Below, piece by piece: positions 37,353 through 49,309 of a stretch of 64,000 nt of DNA; positions within the stretch are counted from its first letter, which is position 1, and every line of letters begins with the position of its first letter. Source of the stretch: Vibrio cincinnatiensis (GTDB taxonomy: Bacteria > Pseudomonadota > Gammaproteobacteria > Enterobacterales > Vibrionaceae); contig NZ_SGOM01000006.1 of assembly GCF_022113815.1 (NCBI RefSeq), positions 124,001 through 188,000 of the forward strand, in the 5' to 3' direction. Under the pieces are notes generated by a model. It did no database searches, was not told where the DNA came from, and saw nothing but the letters and a program-made list of their open reading frames with translations. Both the position numbers and the translations under genes were made by a program.

Positions 37353-38813
37353 ATGAAGCGAGAACAATGGGGTTCCCGAGCTGGGTTTATATTAGCCGCG
37401 GTAGGCTCAGCGATAGGATTAGGTAATATTTGGCGTTTCCCCTACATGGCCTATGAAAATGGGGGGGGCGCATTTTTCATTCCTTATTTGTTTGCCATGT
37501 TGACGGCAGGGATTCCTTTTATGATCCTTGAATTTAGCATGGGGCAAAAAAACCGAGGGTCAGCTCCGTCGACACTCTCTAAAATTCATGCAAAATTTGA
37601 ATGGCTGGGTTGGTTTCAAGTCGGTATAGCAGCAGTCATTGGTGTCTACTATGTGGCGGTCATTGGCTGGGCAATTTCTTACTTTGGTATGTCTTTTACA
37701 CAAAGTTGGGGCAGTGATACCAATACCTTCTTCTTTAGCGAATACCTCAATCTTGGTGATAACTCTCCGACACAACTTGGCTCTATTCAGTGGAAAATCG
37801 CTCTGACCATGGCCATTGCTTGGGCAATAACTTATGCCGCCATTGTGGGAGGTGTAAAATCAGGGATCGAACGCGCATCGAGAATTATGATGCCTATCCT
37901 ATTTATTATGGTCCTACTACTGATTGCACGAATGATCTTCTTACCTGGTGCATTGGATGGCGTAAACTATATGTTTGAGCCAGACTTCAGTAAGATCTGG
38001 GATGTAAAAGTATGGGCTGCTGCTTATGGGCAAATCTTTTTTACCCTCAGTATTGGCTTTGCGATTATGTTAGCCTATTCGAGTTATCTTCCTGAAAAAT
38101 CAGACATAACCAACAACGCATTCATGACCGTGTTGATCAACTGTGGTTTCTCGATTTTGGCCGGTATTATGATCTTCTCAGTATTAGGCTACATGGCACA
38201 AGAGCAAGGAAAACCACTAACCGAAGTAGTTTCTGCTGGAGTAGGATTAGCCTTTGTAACGCTACCCGCAGCCATTAACCTATTACCAATTCCTTATATT
38301 TTAGGGCCTCTGTTTTTCTTAGCACTGGTGGTTGCTGGACTAAGTTCACACATTTCCATTTTAGAAGCAGTAACCTCAGCAATTATCGACAAACTGGGCT
38401 GGAGCCGTAAGAAAGCCGCTAATGTTGTTATCGGTTCTGGTTTTGTTATCTCCATGGCTTTTGCAACGAATGGTGGCCTATTACTGCTTGATTTAGTCGA
38501 CCACTTTGCAAATAACGTAGGGATCATGAGCAGTTGCTTGATTGAGCTCATTTTAATGACTTGGTTGATGAAAGTTTCAGAGGCGCGTAAATACGTTAAT
38601 AGCATTTCTGATTTTACCATCGGCGTATGGTTTGATATCTGTTTACGCTTTGTGTCTCCGGTGGTACTCGCAATTATTGTCGCCACGAAGTTCAGAGCAC
38701 TGCTCACTGAAGGATATGGCGGCTACGACCTCACATTAGGTTGGGCAATGATCCTTTTCTTACTCGTAATTGGAGTAATCGTTAACTTAACCAGCCGTAA
38801 GGAAGCATACTAA
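37353..38813 (+). CDS. Sodium-dependent NSS-family amino acid transporter
   Basis: 486 residues from ATG 37353, with AAGGAG upstream; an in-frame earlier start at 37281 is unlikely. Eleven or twelve membrane segments of the neurotransmitter:sodium symporter family: WGSRAGFILAAVGSAIGLGN at the N-terminus is the sodium/substrate site motif, then IWRFPYMAYENGGGAF. It resembles MetP/YhdH-type transporters, which import methionine or alanine. A small MetS-like gene overlaps its stop, which strengthens that link. Confidence 0.92.
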   Translation: MKREQWGSRAGFILAAVGSAIGLGNIWRFPYMAYENGGGAFFIPYLFAMLTAGIPFMILEFSMGQKNRGSAPSTLSKIHAKFEWLGWFQVGIAAVIGVYYVAVIGWAISYFGMSFTQSWGSDTNTFFFSEYLNLGDNSPTQLGSIQWKIALTMAIAWAITYAAIVGGVKSGIERASRIMMPILFIMVLLLIARMIFLPGALDGVNYMFEPDFSKIWDVKVWAAAYGQIFFTLSIGFAIMLAYSSYLPEKSDITNNAFMTVLINCGFSILAGIMIFSVLGYMAQEQGKPLTEVVSAGVGLAFVTLPAAINLLPIPYILGPLFFLALVVAGLSSHISILEAVTSAIIDKLGWSRKKAANVVIGSGFVISMAFATNGGLLLLDLVDHFANNVGIMSSCLIELILMTWLMKVSEARKYVNSISDFTIGVWFDICLRFVSPVVLAIIVATKFRALLTEGYGGYDLTLGWAMILFLLVIGVIVNLTSRKEAY

Positions 38814-38911
38814 TGACAACAAGTGCAATTATCATGATGGTCATCGGCCTAGGGCTGACATGGGGTGGAGCGATCATTTGTATTAAAAAAGCCATGGAAA
38901 AACAATCGTAA
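38813..38911 (+). CDS. metS: MetS-like small subunit of NSS transporter
   Basis: 32 residues: a short polar start (MTTSA), one hydrophobic helix (IIMMVIGLGLTWGGAIICI) and a basic tail. The ATG overlaps the transporter stop (TAATG), so translation is coupled. In Corynebacterium MetPS and in many proteobacteria, a small one-helix protein of this form is needed with the NSS transporter. It is too short for routine gene finders. Confidence 0.85.
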   Translation: MTTSAIIMMVIGLGLTWGGAIICIKKAMEKQS

Positions 38912-38934
38912 CCCTCGCTTTTTATGCCAAAAAG

Positions 38935-38962
38935 CCGGTCAATCGTACGACCGGTTTTTTGT
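38935..38962 (+). terminator. Terminator after the NSS-MetS genes
   Basis: CCGGTC / GACCGG stem with an 8-base loop followed by TTTTTT. Confidence 0.8.
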
Positions 38963-38963
38963 T

Positions 38964-39368
38964 TTAAAACCGATAGGTTGCACCCACTGCAGCACCAACT
39001 TGTAGCTCAATACCAGAATGCATATTCAATTCAGGATGTACTTGCCCATAAAGGGTAAAGTTGGTATTAATGGGCCAATCAACACCAAGCGGTATACGTG
39101 CGCCAAAATCATCATCCCATTCGGCCCATGCCCCGACTCCAATATACCAATCAAAAGGAATTTCAGCCTGTTCAAAGTTTCCTCGCTTCGCTAGATAATC
39201 AAATGCCGCACCATCATTTCCGACAATAAATCGATATTGATCATTCGCTTCTAGCACCACACTGAGTTGCTGATCGACCGCCATCCCAACTTTAATATTG
39301 GGTTCTGGCTGTGCATAAACACTGCCTGCAACAGCTGATATTAATGCGACTATTCCTATTTTATTCAT
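38964..39368 (-). CDS. Small outer-membrane beta-barrel-like protein
   Basis: 134 residues with a signal peptide (MNKIGIVALISAVAGSVYA) and then alternating hydrophobic strands, Gly and aromatic residues. It ends with Phe (GATYRF), as many outer-membrane barrels do. The mature part is only about 114 residues, too short for a full porin, so it may be a small barrel such as an eight-strand type. I do not recognise a family. It stands alone between a terminator and ptsG. Confidence 0.7.
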   Translation of the reverse strand: MNKIGIVALISAVAGSVYAQPEPNIKVGMAVDQQLSVVLEANDQYRFIVGNDGAAFDYLAKRGNFEQAEIPFDWYIGVGAWAEWDDDFGARIPLGVDWPINTNFTLYGQVHPELNMHSGIELQVGAAVGATYRF

Positions 39369-39560
39369 TCACTTTATCCTGTCTTCTCATCAATACGTCA
39401 GGCCTATCGTGTTACACAAGCAGAACCCGACAAGCAATAAGTCCACTTTATCGGTAGGCATCAATCATTATGTCAATGGTAGGTAAAGGGAACCCAAATC
39501 TGCTGTAGGATTTATCACTATGAAATGAATCAAGCAAGGGAACGATGGGGTGATAATGAC

Positions 39561-39590
39561 CAATAAAAAGGAGGCCGAAGCCTCCTTATT
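39561..39590 (-). terminator. Terminator of ptsG
   Basis: AAGGAGGC-CGAA-GCCTCCTT, 8-bp stem. On the minus strand it is followed by TTTTTATTG. Confidence 0.82.
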
Positions 39591-39614
39591 TATAGGGGAA
39601 AGAAAAAATGAGAA

Positions 39615-41084
<1,470 letters not shown>

Positions 41085-41244
41085 CTAACGGCACACCCCC
41101 GTAGCCTAAATGTTAGCACCCAATGAAAATGTAACCACAAAATGTATTATATTTTCCGCCTCTAAATATATCTTGATGCCCCTCAAACTTTCTAGTTAGT
41201 TAAGAAATTTAGTTTCAAAGTAATAGGCAGATCACAAACTATCT

Positions 41245-41260
41245 TGTGCTTTTTCTCACC
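41245..41260 (-). promoter_or_regulatory. Candidate CRP box upstream of ptsG
   Basis: TGTGC-TTTTTC-TCACC matches the CRP core with one mismatch in each half. It is 200 bases before the ptsG start, in the 445-base gap to tatD. Confidence 0.35.
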
Positions 41261-41344
41261 ACCAATAAACAATAACCAATTGTTTTATAAGAATAAAATC
41301 AAGCCATTGATTAATTTCGTCGAGTAAATAAAATAAATACTATT

Positions 41345-41367
41345 GTTATTTTTCGTAACAAAATTAC
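41345..41367 (-). promoter_or_regulatory. Candidate Mlc box upstream of ptsG
   Basis: TTATTTT and AAAATTA arms around TCGTAAC, similar in form to E. coli Mlc operators (TTATTTT/AAAATAA). It lies 300 bases before ptsG, farther than usual. Low-confidence match. Confidence 0.3.
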
Positions 41368-41490
41368 ACTTTTGATGTTTTTGCTGCAAAAAACAACAGA
41401 TTTAGTAAACACGCACAAAAAAAGAGCAAAATGCGAAAAACTACACAAAAAAACCTATTTGCATCACTTTTTTAATAACTTATTAGATTT

Positions 41491-42258
41491 CTATCGCAAA
41501 AAAAGATCTTGGAAGTTTTTGCTAGTTTTTTCTGCAACATCATGCAAGGCGACACCTTTTAACTGAGCAATATAAGCAGCAACCTCAACAACATACGCAG
41601 GTTGATTTTCTTTACCTCGATGTGGAACAGGAGCTAAATAGGGCGAATCGGTTTCAATCAGTAGCCGCTCAAGAGGTAACTGTTTAACCACTTCTTTCAG
41701 TTCTGTTGCTTGACGAAACGTCACTATTCCGGAAATCGAAATATAAAAGCCCAACGCCATAGCAGCTTCAGCGAAGGGGAGATCTTCAGTAAAACAGTGA
41801 ATCACCCCGCCACATCGCTCTGCTCCGCCTTGCTTAAGTATAGACAAGGTATCTTGCCGAGCGTGTCGAGTATGAATGATTAAAGGCTTGTTGAGATCGA
41901 CTGCAACATCAATCTGTTGAGAAAATCTCAATTTCTGCAAATCTGCCGTTTCTGGTTGATAGTGGTAATCGAGCCCTGTTTCTCCAATGGCGACCACTTT
42001 TGAATGGCTCGCATATTCACGAAACCGATCAAGTTCAAAATCACTCATCACATCGAGAGGATGAACACCGCAAGATGCATAGACTTGATCATAAGGCTCA
42101 ATCATCTCCAACATAGATGGAAATGAATCCAGCGTGACTCCAACAGATAAAAACTGTTTAACCTTTGCTTGCTCAGCTTTAGCAATCACATCATCGATGC
42201 TTTTATAGCACTCTTGATAATTTAATTTATCAAGATGGCAGTGTGAATCTACAAACAT
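41491..42258 (-). CDS. ycfH: TatD-family metal-dependent hydrolase
   Basis: 255 residues of the TatD/amidohydrolase family: DSHCHLDKL at the N-terminus, the GETGLDYHY motif, IHTRHA, HCF and the final Asp in ETDSPYLAP. Members act as 3'-5' exonucleases or deoxyribonucleases in repair. Overlaps holB by 10 bases. In E. coli the same gene (ycfH) lies after holB and before ptsG. Confidence 0.94.
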   Translation of the reverse strand: MFVDSHCHLDKLNYQECYKSIDDVIAKAEQAKVKQFLSVGVTLDSFPSMLEMIEPYDQVYASCGVHPLDVMSDFELDRFREYASHSKVVAIGETGLDYHYQPETADLQKLRFSQQIDVAVDLNKPLIIHTRHARQDTLSILKQGGAERCGGVIHCFTEDLPFAEAAMALGFYISISGIVTFRQATELKEVVKQLPLERLLIETDSPYLAPVPHRGKENQPAYVVEVAAYIAQLKGVALHDVAEKTSKNFQDLFLR

Positions 42259-43214
42259 GAATCCTCATTAAATTTAAATAGCCAATCGGTGATTAACAAC
42301 TCAGCATTCAATCCACTAAATAGGCGTAACTGCTCTATCAGCTTAGCTAAGCTCTCTGTCTGCTGCTGTAAAAGTGCCAAAGAAACCGTAGTGGAAACGC
42401 TCTGACTGCCCGGTGTAAAATAAGAATCAATGATTCCAAAAGCAACTTTTTGGGCATCAGTCAGTAAAAACCAAATCCAATTCAAATAGGTTAATGGCTG
42501 AGCACTAAGCAATTTACTGCAAGCGAGTAAGGCGGAGAGATCACCTTGTAAAGCTGAAACAAATTGCCGCTCAATTTCAACATAGTGATCCATCTCACCC
42601 GATAAAATGGCATTTTGGGTGACTAATGGCGCATTACCGTGTATATGCGCAGCGAAATTAGGGATAGGTTCACCAAACTCTTTCTCTAACCACTTTTTCA
42701 CCATTTGAGAACTTGGTTCTGGAACAGTAATTTTTTGGCATCGACTCACCACGGTTGCAAGTAATTGGCTTGTCTTTGCTGTCACTAAAACAAAAATGCA
42801 CGTTTCAGCTGGCTCTTCGAGCGTTTTTAATAATGCATTCGCCGCTGATTCATTCATGGCTTCCGCAGGTTCAATAACAATCAGTCGAAATCCAGATAGC
42901 TGAGAAGACTCTTGCGCTAAACGGTTTGCATAACGAATTTGATCAACGGTAATATTTTTTCCCGCTTTCTCAGGACGAATCCGATGGTAATCAGGATGGC
43001 TGTCTGAGCGCATCAGTTCACACCCATGACAGAAACCACATGGCTCGCTCGGGTGTGTCGTGCACATCAATGCTTGAGCAAATCGTTCAACCACTTGAAA
43101 TGCACCACACCCCTCTGGAGCTGAGATCAAGGTCGCAGAGGCAAAACGCGCACTATCCAGTTGCGCTTTCCATCCCATCCAGGCTGGTATTAACCAAGGG
43201 TAAAGGGAATTCAT
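42249..43214 (-). CDS. holB: DNA polymerase III subunit delta'
   Basis: 321 residues from ATG 43214, whose ATG overlaps the tmk stop. AAA+ fold with a degenerate P-loop ([12 protein letters not shown]), as expected for delta', which does not bind ATP. A zinc module has [10 protein letters not shown] with a nearby Cys. The sensor-type segment [12 protein letters not shown] follows. It is part of the clamp loader. The open frame before 43214 would overlap tmk more and is unlikely. Confidence 0.93.
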   Translation of the reverse strand: MNSLYPWLIPAWMGWKAQLDSARFASATLISAPEGCGAFQVVERFAQALMCTTHPSEPCGFCHGCELMRSDSHPDYHRIRPEKAGKNITVDQIRYANRLAQESSQLSGFRLIVIEPAEAMNESAANALLKTLEEPAETCIFVLVTAKTSQLLATVVSRCQKITVPEPSSQMVKKWLEKEFGEPIPNFAAHIHGNAPLVTQNAILSGEMDHYVEIERQFVSALQGDLSALLACSKLLSAQPLTYLNWIWFLLTDAQKVAFGIIDSYFTPGSQSVSTTVSLALLQQQTESLAKLIEQLRLFSGLNAELLITDWLFKFNEDSCL

Positions 43215-43852
43215 TGCTGGCCTTGACTCGTTGCTAACCAATGATTGAGTGCTTGTTGAATATCATCACTCACCGCTTCAATCGGCTGTTCAGCATTGAT
43301 GATAACTATCGACGTATCAATACCAGCTAATTCCAAATAGCGTTTTCTTGTTCGCTCAAAGAAGCTGATGTCCATTTTTTCAATTCGGTCTAACTCTCCT
43401 CGCCCGCGAGCACGCTCGAGGCCAACCCTAGGGTCAATATCTAAATATAGGGTAAAATCAGGGCAAAAATCCCCCAAAGCAATCTGCTTTAGTTGAGACA
43501 TGGTTCGATGATCGATTTGCCGTCCACCACCTTGATAAGCTTGCGAAGAAAGATCATGTCTATCTCCCACTACCCAATGCCCACTTTCTAAGGCCGGTTT
43601 AATTACGTTCTCGACCAATTGAACTCGGGCAGCATACATGAGTAAAACTTCCGTAATATCGTGAAGGACTTCACCTGAATGCTCTTCTTTGACCAAGGCT
43701 CGCATCTTTTCAGCCAATACGGTGCCTCCTGGCTCACGCGTTTGCGTGACCTGCGAAATACCGTGTTCATAAAGTGTATTGATGACAGCTTGAATTGCGG
43801 TGCTTTTCCCAGCCCCTTCTAGCCCTTCAACTACGATAAATTTTGTCTTCAT
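43211..43852 (-). CDS. tmk: Thymidylate kinase
   Basis: 213 residues with the P-loop GLEGAGKST, the TREPGGT loop, the [15 protein letters not shown] motif and a LID with GRGELDRIE. It phosphorylates dTMP to dTDP. Overlaps mltG by one base on one side and holB by four on the other. Confidence 0.96.
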   Translation of the reverse strand: MKTKFIVVEGLEGAGKSTAIQAVINTLYEHGISQVTQTREPGGTVLAEKMRALVKEEHSGEVLHDITEVLLMYAARVQLVENVIKPALESGHWVVGDRHDLSSQAYQGGGRQIDHRTMSQLKQIALGDFCPDFTLYLDIDPRVGLERARGRGELDRIEKMDISFFERTRKRYLELAGIDTSIVIINAEQPIEAVSDDIQQALNHWLATSQGQQ

Positions 43853-44865
43853 TATTGGTTTCTAAGCTGTTTTAAGTAGGCGCGTACTGCGCGATTATGT
43901 TCTGTTAATGTTTTAGAAAAAACGTGTCCACCCTGACCGCTAGCGACGAAATATAGATAAGTACTCTGCTCTGGATTCAAGGCGGCATAAATCGAGGCTT
44001 CCCCAGCCATAGCAATAGGCGTCGGAGGCAATCCATTGATCACATAAGTATTATAAGCCGTTGGTTCACGAAGATCGGCCTTACGAATGCGCCCATTATA
44101 ACGCTCTCCCATACCATAAATCACAGTAGGATCGGTTTGTAGTCGCATGCGCTTATTGAGTCGATTAATAAAAACTGAAGCGATTCGTTCCCTTTCCGCA
44201 TCAATCGCTGTCTCTTTTTCAATAATAGATGCAAGAATCAGCGCTTCATATGGTGAAGCAAGCGGTAAGTCAGCTTGACGCTTTTCCCATGCCCGAGTCA
44301 ATGTTTGATCCAGTTTACGATGCGCCCGTTTTAAAATATCAATATCTACCTCACCTTTTGTGAAGTGATAGGTTTCAGCCAAAAACAATCCTTCCAATTG
44401 TTTATGCTCAAGACCAAGTTGTTGGGCAATCTCCGCTTCGGAAAGGTTATTGATGGTTTGTTTCAACTCTGAAGTGTTCGCTAAGATTTCACGCCAGTCA
44501 CTAAACCGGCTCCCTTCCACAAAGGTAATCGCAAACTGAAATTCTCGACCAGAGACCAACAAAGTAAGACTGTCTTGTAGCGACATATCCGGAAGTAACT
44601 GATAAGTCCCAGCTTTGATTTGTGTCAGCTCAGGATGCAAATGACGAATCAATTTGGCAGCAAAATTATCGTCAATCCATCCCTTTTTCATCAGCAAGGA
44701 CAAAGTGCCATTTAAACTGGTTCCAGAATGAATGGTGATCTGCTGCGGCTTAGAAATGGATAAACGTTGTGCAAGGTAATCGTCCGATGATTTCACTATA
44801 TAGAAAGCACTGATAAGCCCCAGTATCAAAAGTGCTAATAGCAAGACCGATAACTTTTTAATCAC
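43852..44865 (-). CDS. mltG: Endolytic murein transglycosylase
   Basis: 337 residues: a short cytoplasmic start, one membrane helix (~8-28), then the YceG domain with the catalytic Glu in [11 protein letters not shown] and [14 protein letters not shown] and a LysM-like N-terminal part. It cleaves nascent peptidoglycan glycan strands at the inner membrane. Overlaps pabC by four bases (ATGA), so is coupled to folate synthesis as in E. coli. Confidence 0.94.
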   Translation of the reverse strand: MIKKLSVLLLALLILGLISAFYIVKSSDDYLAQRLSISKPQQITIHSGTSLNGTLSLLMKKGWIDDNFAAKLIRHLHPELTQIKAGTYQLLPDMSLQDSLTLLVSGREFQFAITFVEGSRFSDWREILANTSELKQTINNLSEAEIAQQLGLEHKQLEGLFLAETYHFTKGEVDIDILKRAHRKLDQTLTRAWEKRQADLPLASPYEALILASIIEKETAIDAERERIASVFINRLNKRMRLQTDPTVIYGMGERYNGRIRKADLREPTAYNTYVINGLPPTPIAMAGEASIYAALNPEQSTYLYFVASGQGGHVFSKTLTEHNRAVRAYLKQLRNQ

Positions 44866-45665
44866 GAATCAAATATCTCCTGAAAAGCACGCACATAAGT
44901 GCCAATAGTATAATGGTGAGAAGTAATGCTAGTGACAGGTGCCACTTCTAACAGTGCGTTAGATATAAATACTTCATCTGCTTGGTAAAGATCTTCCACA
45001 GGGAAATGACCAAGCTGTACGGTTAAACCTAACGATGCCGCCGATTGTAGAATAATACGTCGAGCAACACCGGAAACCCCGGCATGGCACAGATTTGGGG
45101 TATATAACTCATCTCCTTTTATCCAAAAAAGATTTGCCATTGTGGTTTCCACAATAAAACCATCGAGATCAAGACAAACGCCATCAGGATAACCCGCCCG
45201 ATCCATTTCACCTTTAAGCAAGACTTGCTCTAAACGATTATTATGTTTGTGCCCGGCCAATAGAGGGTTACGCCCCATTCTTTGTGAGCAAACCCCAAGT
45301 GTGAGGCCTACTTTTCGCCACTGGGAATAATATTCAGGGTAATCAAAAGGATGAATCGTTATATTCGCTGGCCGCTGTTGATCAGGACTGTATCCCCGCC
45401 CGTTCCCAACTCGGCTTACATGCAGTTTTATTCCCGCTTTTTCATCTAGTGTAATAACATTCGCTAACGTGTCATTCACCCGTTGCCAATCAGGCATCAT
45501 AATACCTAACCGCTCAAGACATGCTTCCATACGCTCACGATGATAGTCCCAGTGCTGAATACGTCCACACTTGGTTAGCATCGTCGTAAAACAACCATCA
45601 CCATATTGAAAAGAGCGATCAGCAACACTCACTGAATCAACGACTTTCCCATTGTGCCAATACAT
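44862..45665 (-). CDS. pabC: 4-Amino-4-deoxychorismate lyase
   Basis: 267 residues from ATG 45665 with AGGGA upstream; the frame opens back to 45725, but those 20 residues do not fit the family. PLP fold type IV: FQYGDGCFTTM at the N-terminus, the Lys in AGHKHNNRLEQVLLK, and DEVFISNALLEVAPV near the end. It makes p-aminobenzoate for folate. It lies after fabF, as in E. coli. Confidence 0.93.
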   Translation of the reverse strand: MYWHNGKVVDSVSVADRSFQYGDGCFTTMLTKCGRIQHWDYHRERMEACLERLGIMMPDWQRVNDTLANVITLDEKAGIKLHVSRVGNGRGYSPDQQRPANITIHPFDYPEYYSQWRKVGLTLGVCSQRMGRNPLLAGHKHNNRLEQVLLKGEMDRAGYPDGVCLDLDGFIVETTMANLFWIKGDELYTPNLCHAGVSGVARRIILQSAASLGLTVQLGHFPVEDLYQADEVFISNALLEVAPVTSITSHHYTIGTYVRAFQEIFDS

Positions 45666-45743
45666 ATTCGATTCCCTGAAAAAAACAAACGGCCTAATGC
45701 TAAGCACTAAGCCGTTGAAATACAAGTTAAGTCAAAGATGGAA

Positions 45744-46988
45744 TTATATGCGTTTGAAAATCAATGAACCGTTTGTACCACCAAAGCCAAACGAGTTACA
45801 CATCGCATATTCCATACCATCAACTTTACGCGCGGTATGAGGAACCAAATCAATCTCTAACCCTTCTTCAGGATCATCAAGATTTATGGTTGGCGGAACG
45901 ATCTGATCAACCAAAGAAAGGATGGTAATGATCGCTTCCACGGAACCCGCGGCCCCCAGCAAATGACCAGTCATCGACTTAGTTGAAGAAACCAAAACTT
46001 GCTTAGAGCCATCTTCTCCCAAAGCACGTTTAATACCTTTTACTTCAGCAACATCTCCCGCAGGGGTAGATGTACCATGTGCATTCACATAACCAATTTG
46101 GCTACCTGTCACACCAGCATCACGCATGGCTGCTTCCATCGCAAGTGCGCCACCAGAACCATCACTACTTGGTGATGTCATGTGATAAGCATCACCTGAC
46201 ATACCAAAACCAACGACTTCAGCATAGATGTTAGCACCACGAGCTTTCGCTTGCTCATACTCTTCAAGGACGATCACACCCGCCCCATCACCCAACACAA
46301 ATCCGTCACGTTCTTTATCCCAAGGACGAGAGGCCTTTTGTGGCTCATCATTACGAGTCGAGAGTGCTTTAGCCGCACCAAAACCCGCCATACCTAGCGG
46401 AGTGGACGCTTTTTCACTACCGCCCGCAACCATGGCATCTGCATCACCATACGCGATCATTCGCGCTGCATGGCCGATATTATGCAATCCTGTTGTACAA
46501 GCAGTCGAAATAGCAATGTTTGGGCCACGTAGACCACGCATGATAGAAAGGTTACCCGCAACCATATTCACGATGGTTGATGGTACAAAAAACGGACTCA
46601 CTTTACGTGGACCTTTTTCAATTAAAGCTTGGTGACCCGATTCAATCAGGTCAAGACCACCGATACCAGAACCGATAGCCACACCAACACGGTGAGCATT
46701 TTCTGGTGTAATTTCTAAACCTGAATCGTCTAACGCTTGAATACCCGCAGCAATACCATATTGGATGAAGAGATCCATTTTACGGGCATCTTTTTTAGAC
46801 ATGTACTCTTCGCAGTTAAAATTTTTAACTAAACCTGCGAAACGAGTTGAGAAATTTGTAGTATCAAAGTGCTCAATATTAACAATACCACTTTGACCAG
46901 CTAGCAGGGCTTTCCAAGAAGATTCCACTGTGTTGCCCACTGGTGACAACATACCCATGCCAGTGACAACGACACGACGCTTGGACAC
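45744..46988 (-). CDS. fabF: Beta-ketoacyl-ACP synthase II
   Basis: 414 residues from GTG 46988, with GGAG 9 bases upstream. Thiolase fold with the catalytic Cys in [10 protein letters not shown], His in [12 protein letters not shown] and His in [12 protein letters not shown]. It extends acyl-ACPs and is needed for cis-vaccenate at low temperature. Part of the fab cluster. Confidence 0.96.
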   Translation of the reverse strand: MSKRRVVVTGMGMLSPVGNTVESSWKALLAGQSGIVNIEHFDTTNFSTRFAGLVKNFNCEEYMSKKDARKMDLFIQYGIAAGIQALDDSGLEITPENAHRVGVAIGSGIGGLDLIESGHQALIEKGPRKVSPFFVPSTIVNMVAGNLSIMRGLRGPNIAISTACTTGLHNIGHAARMIAYGDADAMVAGGSEKASTPLGMAGFGAAKALSTRNDEPQKASRPWDKERDGFVLGDGAGVIVLEEYEQAKARGANIYAEVVGFGMSGDAYHMTSPSSDGSGGALAMEAAMRDAGVTGSQIGYVNAHGTSTPAGDVAEVKGIKRALGEDGSKQVLVSSTKSMTGHLLGAAGSVEAIITILSLVDQIVPPTINLDDPEEGLEIDLVPHTARKVDGMEYAMCNSFGFGGTNGSLIFKRI

Positions 46989-47077
46989 GATCTTATTCTC
47001 CGGAATTGAAAAATTCTATGAGAGGGATAGAAGAATGAGAAAAACTCAGGCGGCCAGAGGGCCGCCTGGGGAGAACA

Positions 47078-47314
47078 TTACTGAGCGTTGCTGGTTACGT
47101 AATCGATCGCAGCTTGAACAGTAGTGATTTTCTCTGCTTCTTCATCAGGAATCTCAGTATCAAATTCCTCTTCTAGAGCCATTACTAGCTCAACAGTGTC
47201 TAGAGAATCAGCACCTAGATCTTCAACGAAAGAAGATTCATTTTTCACTTCTGCTTCGTCTACACCTAGCTGTTCAACGATGATTTTCTTTACGCGTTCT
47301 TCAATGTTGCTCAT
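47078..47314 (-). CDS. acpP: Acyl carrier protein
   Basis: 78 residues from ATG 47314; the open frame begins farther upstream but ACPs start MSNIEERV. The Ser in [18 protein letters not shown] carries the phosphopantetheine. Four short helices, strongly acidic. It carries acyl chains for fatty-acid, lipid A and other pathways. It lies between fabG and fabF, with a 233-base leader in front. Confidence 0.97.
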   Translation of the reverse strand: MSNIEERVKKIIVEQLGVDEAEVKNESSFVEDLGADSLDTVELVMALEEEFDTEIPDEEAEKITTVQAAIDYVTSNAQ

Positions 47315-47547
47315 GTTTTCTTTTCCTTTACAGATTTCGCCTAATGCGATGATTCCGTAGTTTATTCGAACTAGTGAAAGTTGCAAGAGGGACCTTGCTG
47401 GTCAAACCACAAATTTGCCGATTTTAACCGAAATTCACACCATTATTGATATAAATCATGCACAAATGTTGCGCAGATCAGAACCAACTGTTACGAGAAG
47501 TCGGTATAAGCTTACATTATTACCCCAACTTCACCAAACAATCAGTA

Positions 47548-48294
47548 TTAAACCATGTACATCCCGCCATTGACATGCAATGTTTCACCGGTGATGTAAG
47601 CCGCTTCAGATGATGCTAAAAATGCAACGGCTGAAGCGATTTCCCGCGGATCACCTAAACGACCTGTAGGGACTTGTGCTAGTGTAGCAGCACGTTGCTC
47701 ATCATTCAGCGCTTTTGTCATATCAGTTTCAATAAAACCTGGCGCAACTGTGTTAACCGTCACACCACGCGATGCAACCTCACGAGCCATTGACTTAGTA
47801 AAGCCAATCACACCCGCTTTTGCTGCCGCATAGTTTGTTTGTCCAGCGTTGCCCATTGTACCAACCACTGAACCCACATTAATAATACGACCATGGCGTT
47901 TTTTCATCATGCCACGTAATACCACTTTCGATAAGCGGAAAATTGAAGTGAGGTTGGTATCGAGAATATCCGTCCACTCTTCATCTTTCATTCGCATCAA
48001 TAGATTATCACGGGTAATACCCGCATTATTCACTAAAATATCGACACCACCAAACTGTTCAGTAATCGCTTTTAATACTGCTTCAATTGAACGGGTATCG
48101 GTGACATTTAAAGCAAATCCTTGCCCATTATCACCGAGGTAAGCACTGATCGCTTCCGCACCACTTTCACTGGTCGCCGTACCAATAACCGTCGCACCAC
48201 GAGCAACTAATGTTTCCGCAATCGCTTTTCCTATACCACGGCTTGCGCCCGTAACCAAAGCAACCTTACCTTCAAGACTCATAAATTCAGCCAT
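47548..48294 (-). CDS. fabG: 3-Oxoacyl-ACP reductase
   Basis: 248 residues, SDR fold: TGASRGIG, NNAG, catalytic Ser in NVGSVVG and the YAAAKAG Tyr-Lys pair. Closely matches V. cholerae FabG as I recall it. Reduces beta-ketoacyl-ACP with NADPH. It is 14 bases after fabD. Confidence 0.96.
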   Translation of the reverse strand: MAEFMSLEGKVALVTGASRGIGKAIAETLVARGATVIGTATSESGAEAISAYLGDNGQGFALNVTDTRSIEAVLKAITEQFGGVDILVNNAGITRDNLLMRMKDEEWTDILDTNLTSIFRLSKVVLRGMMKKRHGRIINVGSVVGTMGNAGQTNYAAAKAGVIGFTKSMAREVASRGVTVNTVAPGFIETDMTKALNDEQRAATLAQVPTGRLGDPREIASAVAFLASSEAAYITGETLHVNGGMYMV

Positions 48295-48308
48295 GTTTTT
48301 TCCCTACT

Positions 48309-49232
48309 TTATTTTGCAGCATCCAATGATGCAAGATCATTTACGGCCGCTGCATCTAAGGTTTTTACAATACGTTTTGTTAAACCCGTTAAGACTTTGC
48401 CTGGGCCAACTTCAAACAGTTTTTCAACCCCAGCATCACTCATTTTCTGTACGGCTTCAGTCCAACGTACTGGGCTATACAATTGACGAACTAGTGCATC
48501 TTTAATTTTTTCCGGATCCGTTTCTGCAATAACATCAACGTTATTGATCACTGGAATATTAGGTGTATTAAATTCAAGGTTCGCTAATGCCAACGCCAGT
48601 TTCTCCGCTGCTGGCTTCATTAATGCGCAGTGAGAAGGCACAGAAACGGGCAGTGGTAGCGCTCGTTTGGCCCCCGCCTCTTTACATAACACACCCGCAC
48701 GCTCTACCGCTTCTTTTTGACCAGCAATCACAACTTGACCTGGTGAGTTAAAGTTAACCGGAGAGACAACCTGGCCTTGGGCTGCTTGCTGGCAAGCATT
48801 CGCAATAGCGTCATCGTCTAAACCGATAATCGCATACATAGCACCGGTTCCAGCCGGTACCGCTTCCTGCATCAATTGACCGCGCAATTCAACCAGTTTA
48901 ATCGCTTGTTGAAAATCAATAACGCCCGCGCAAACCAAAGCCGAATATTCACCAAGACTGTGTCCTGCAAAATACTCAGGTTGCTTAAGCTCCAACGACT
49001 GCCAAACTCGCCAAATGGCCACAGAAGCTGCCAATAGTGCCGGTTGAGTACGAAAGGTTTGATTGAGATCTTCCACTGGGCCATTTTGGATCAAAGCCCA
49101 CAAATCGTATCCGAGTACCTCAGAAGCTTGGGCAAAGGTTTGTGTAACGACATCATACTGTTGTCCAAGTTCAGCAAGCATACCAACGGCTTGTGAACCT
49201 TGACCGGGAAATACGATAGCAAACTTGCTCAT
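48309..49232 (-). CDS. fabD: Malonyl-CoA:ACP transacylase
   Basis: 307 residues with PGQGSQAVGM at the N-terminus, the catalytic Ser in AGHSLGEYSA and a His in SVPSHCALM. It loads malonyl groups onto ACP. AAGGA lies 8 bases before the start. Confidence 0.96.
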   Translation of the reverse strand: MSKFAIVFPGQGSQAVGMLAELGQQYDVVTQTFAQASEVLGYDLWALIQNGPVEDLNQTFRTQPALLAASVAIWRVWQSLELKQPEYFAGHSLGEYSALVCAGVIDFQQAIKLVELRGQLMQEAVPAGTGAMYAIIGLDDDAIANACQQAAQGQVVSPVNFNSPGQVVIAGQKEAVERAGVLCKEAGAKRALPLPVSVPSHCALMKPAAEKLALALANLEFNTPNIPVINNVDVIAETDPEKIKDALVRQLYSPVRWTEAVQKMSDAGVEKLFEVGPGKVLTGLTKRIVKTLDAAAVNDLASLDAAK

Positions 49233-49309
49233 ATTTTATTCCTTAACCTTAATAATGAATAAGGAGTCGTTAAAACTCCTTAAAACCAAATCGATCACTG
49301 AATTAGGGC

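Noticed and set aside
41372..41566. 64-codon plus-strand open frame in the ptsG-tatD gap
   Set aside because: It overlaps tatD on the opposite strand, is Lys-rich from an A-rich leader region and shows no family signature.
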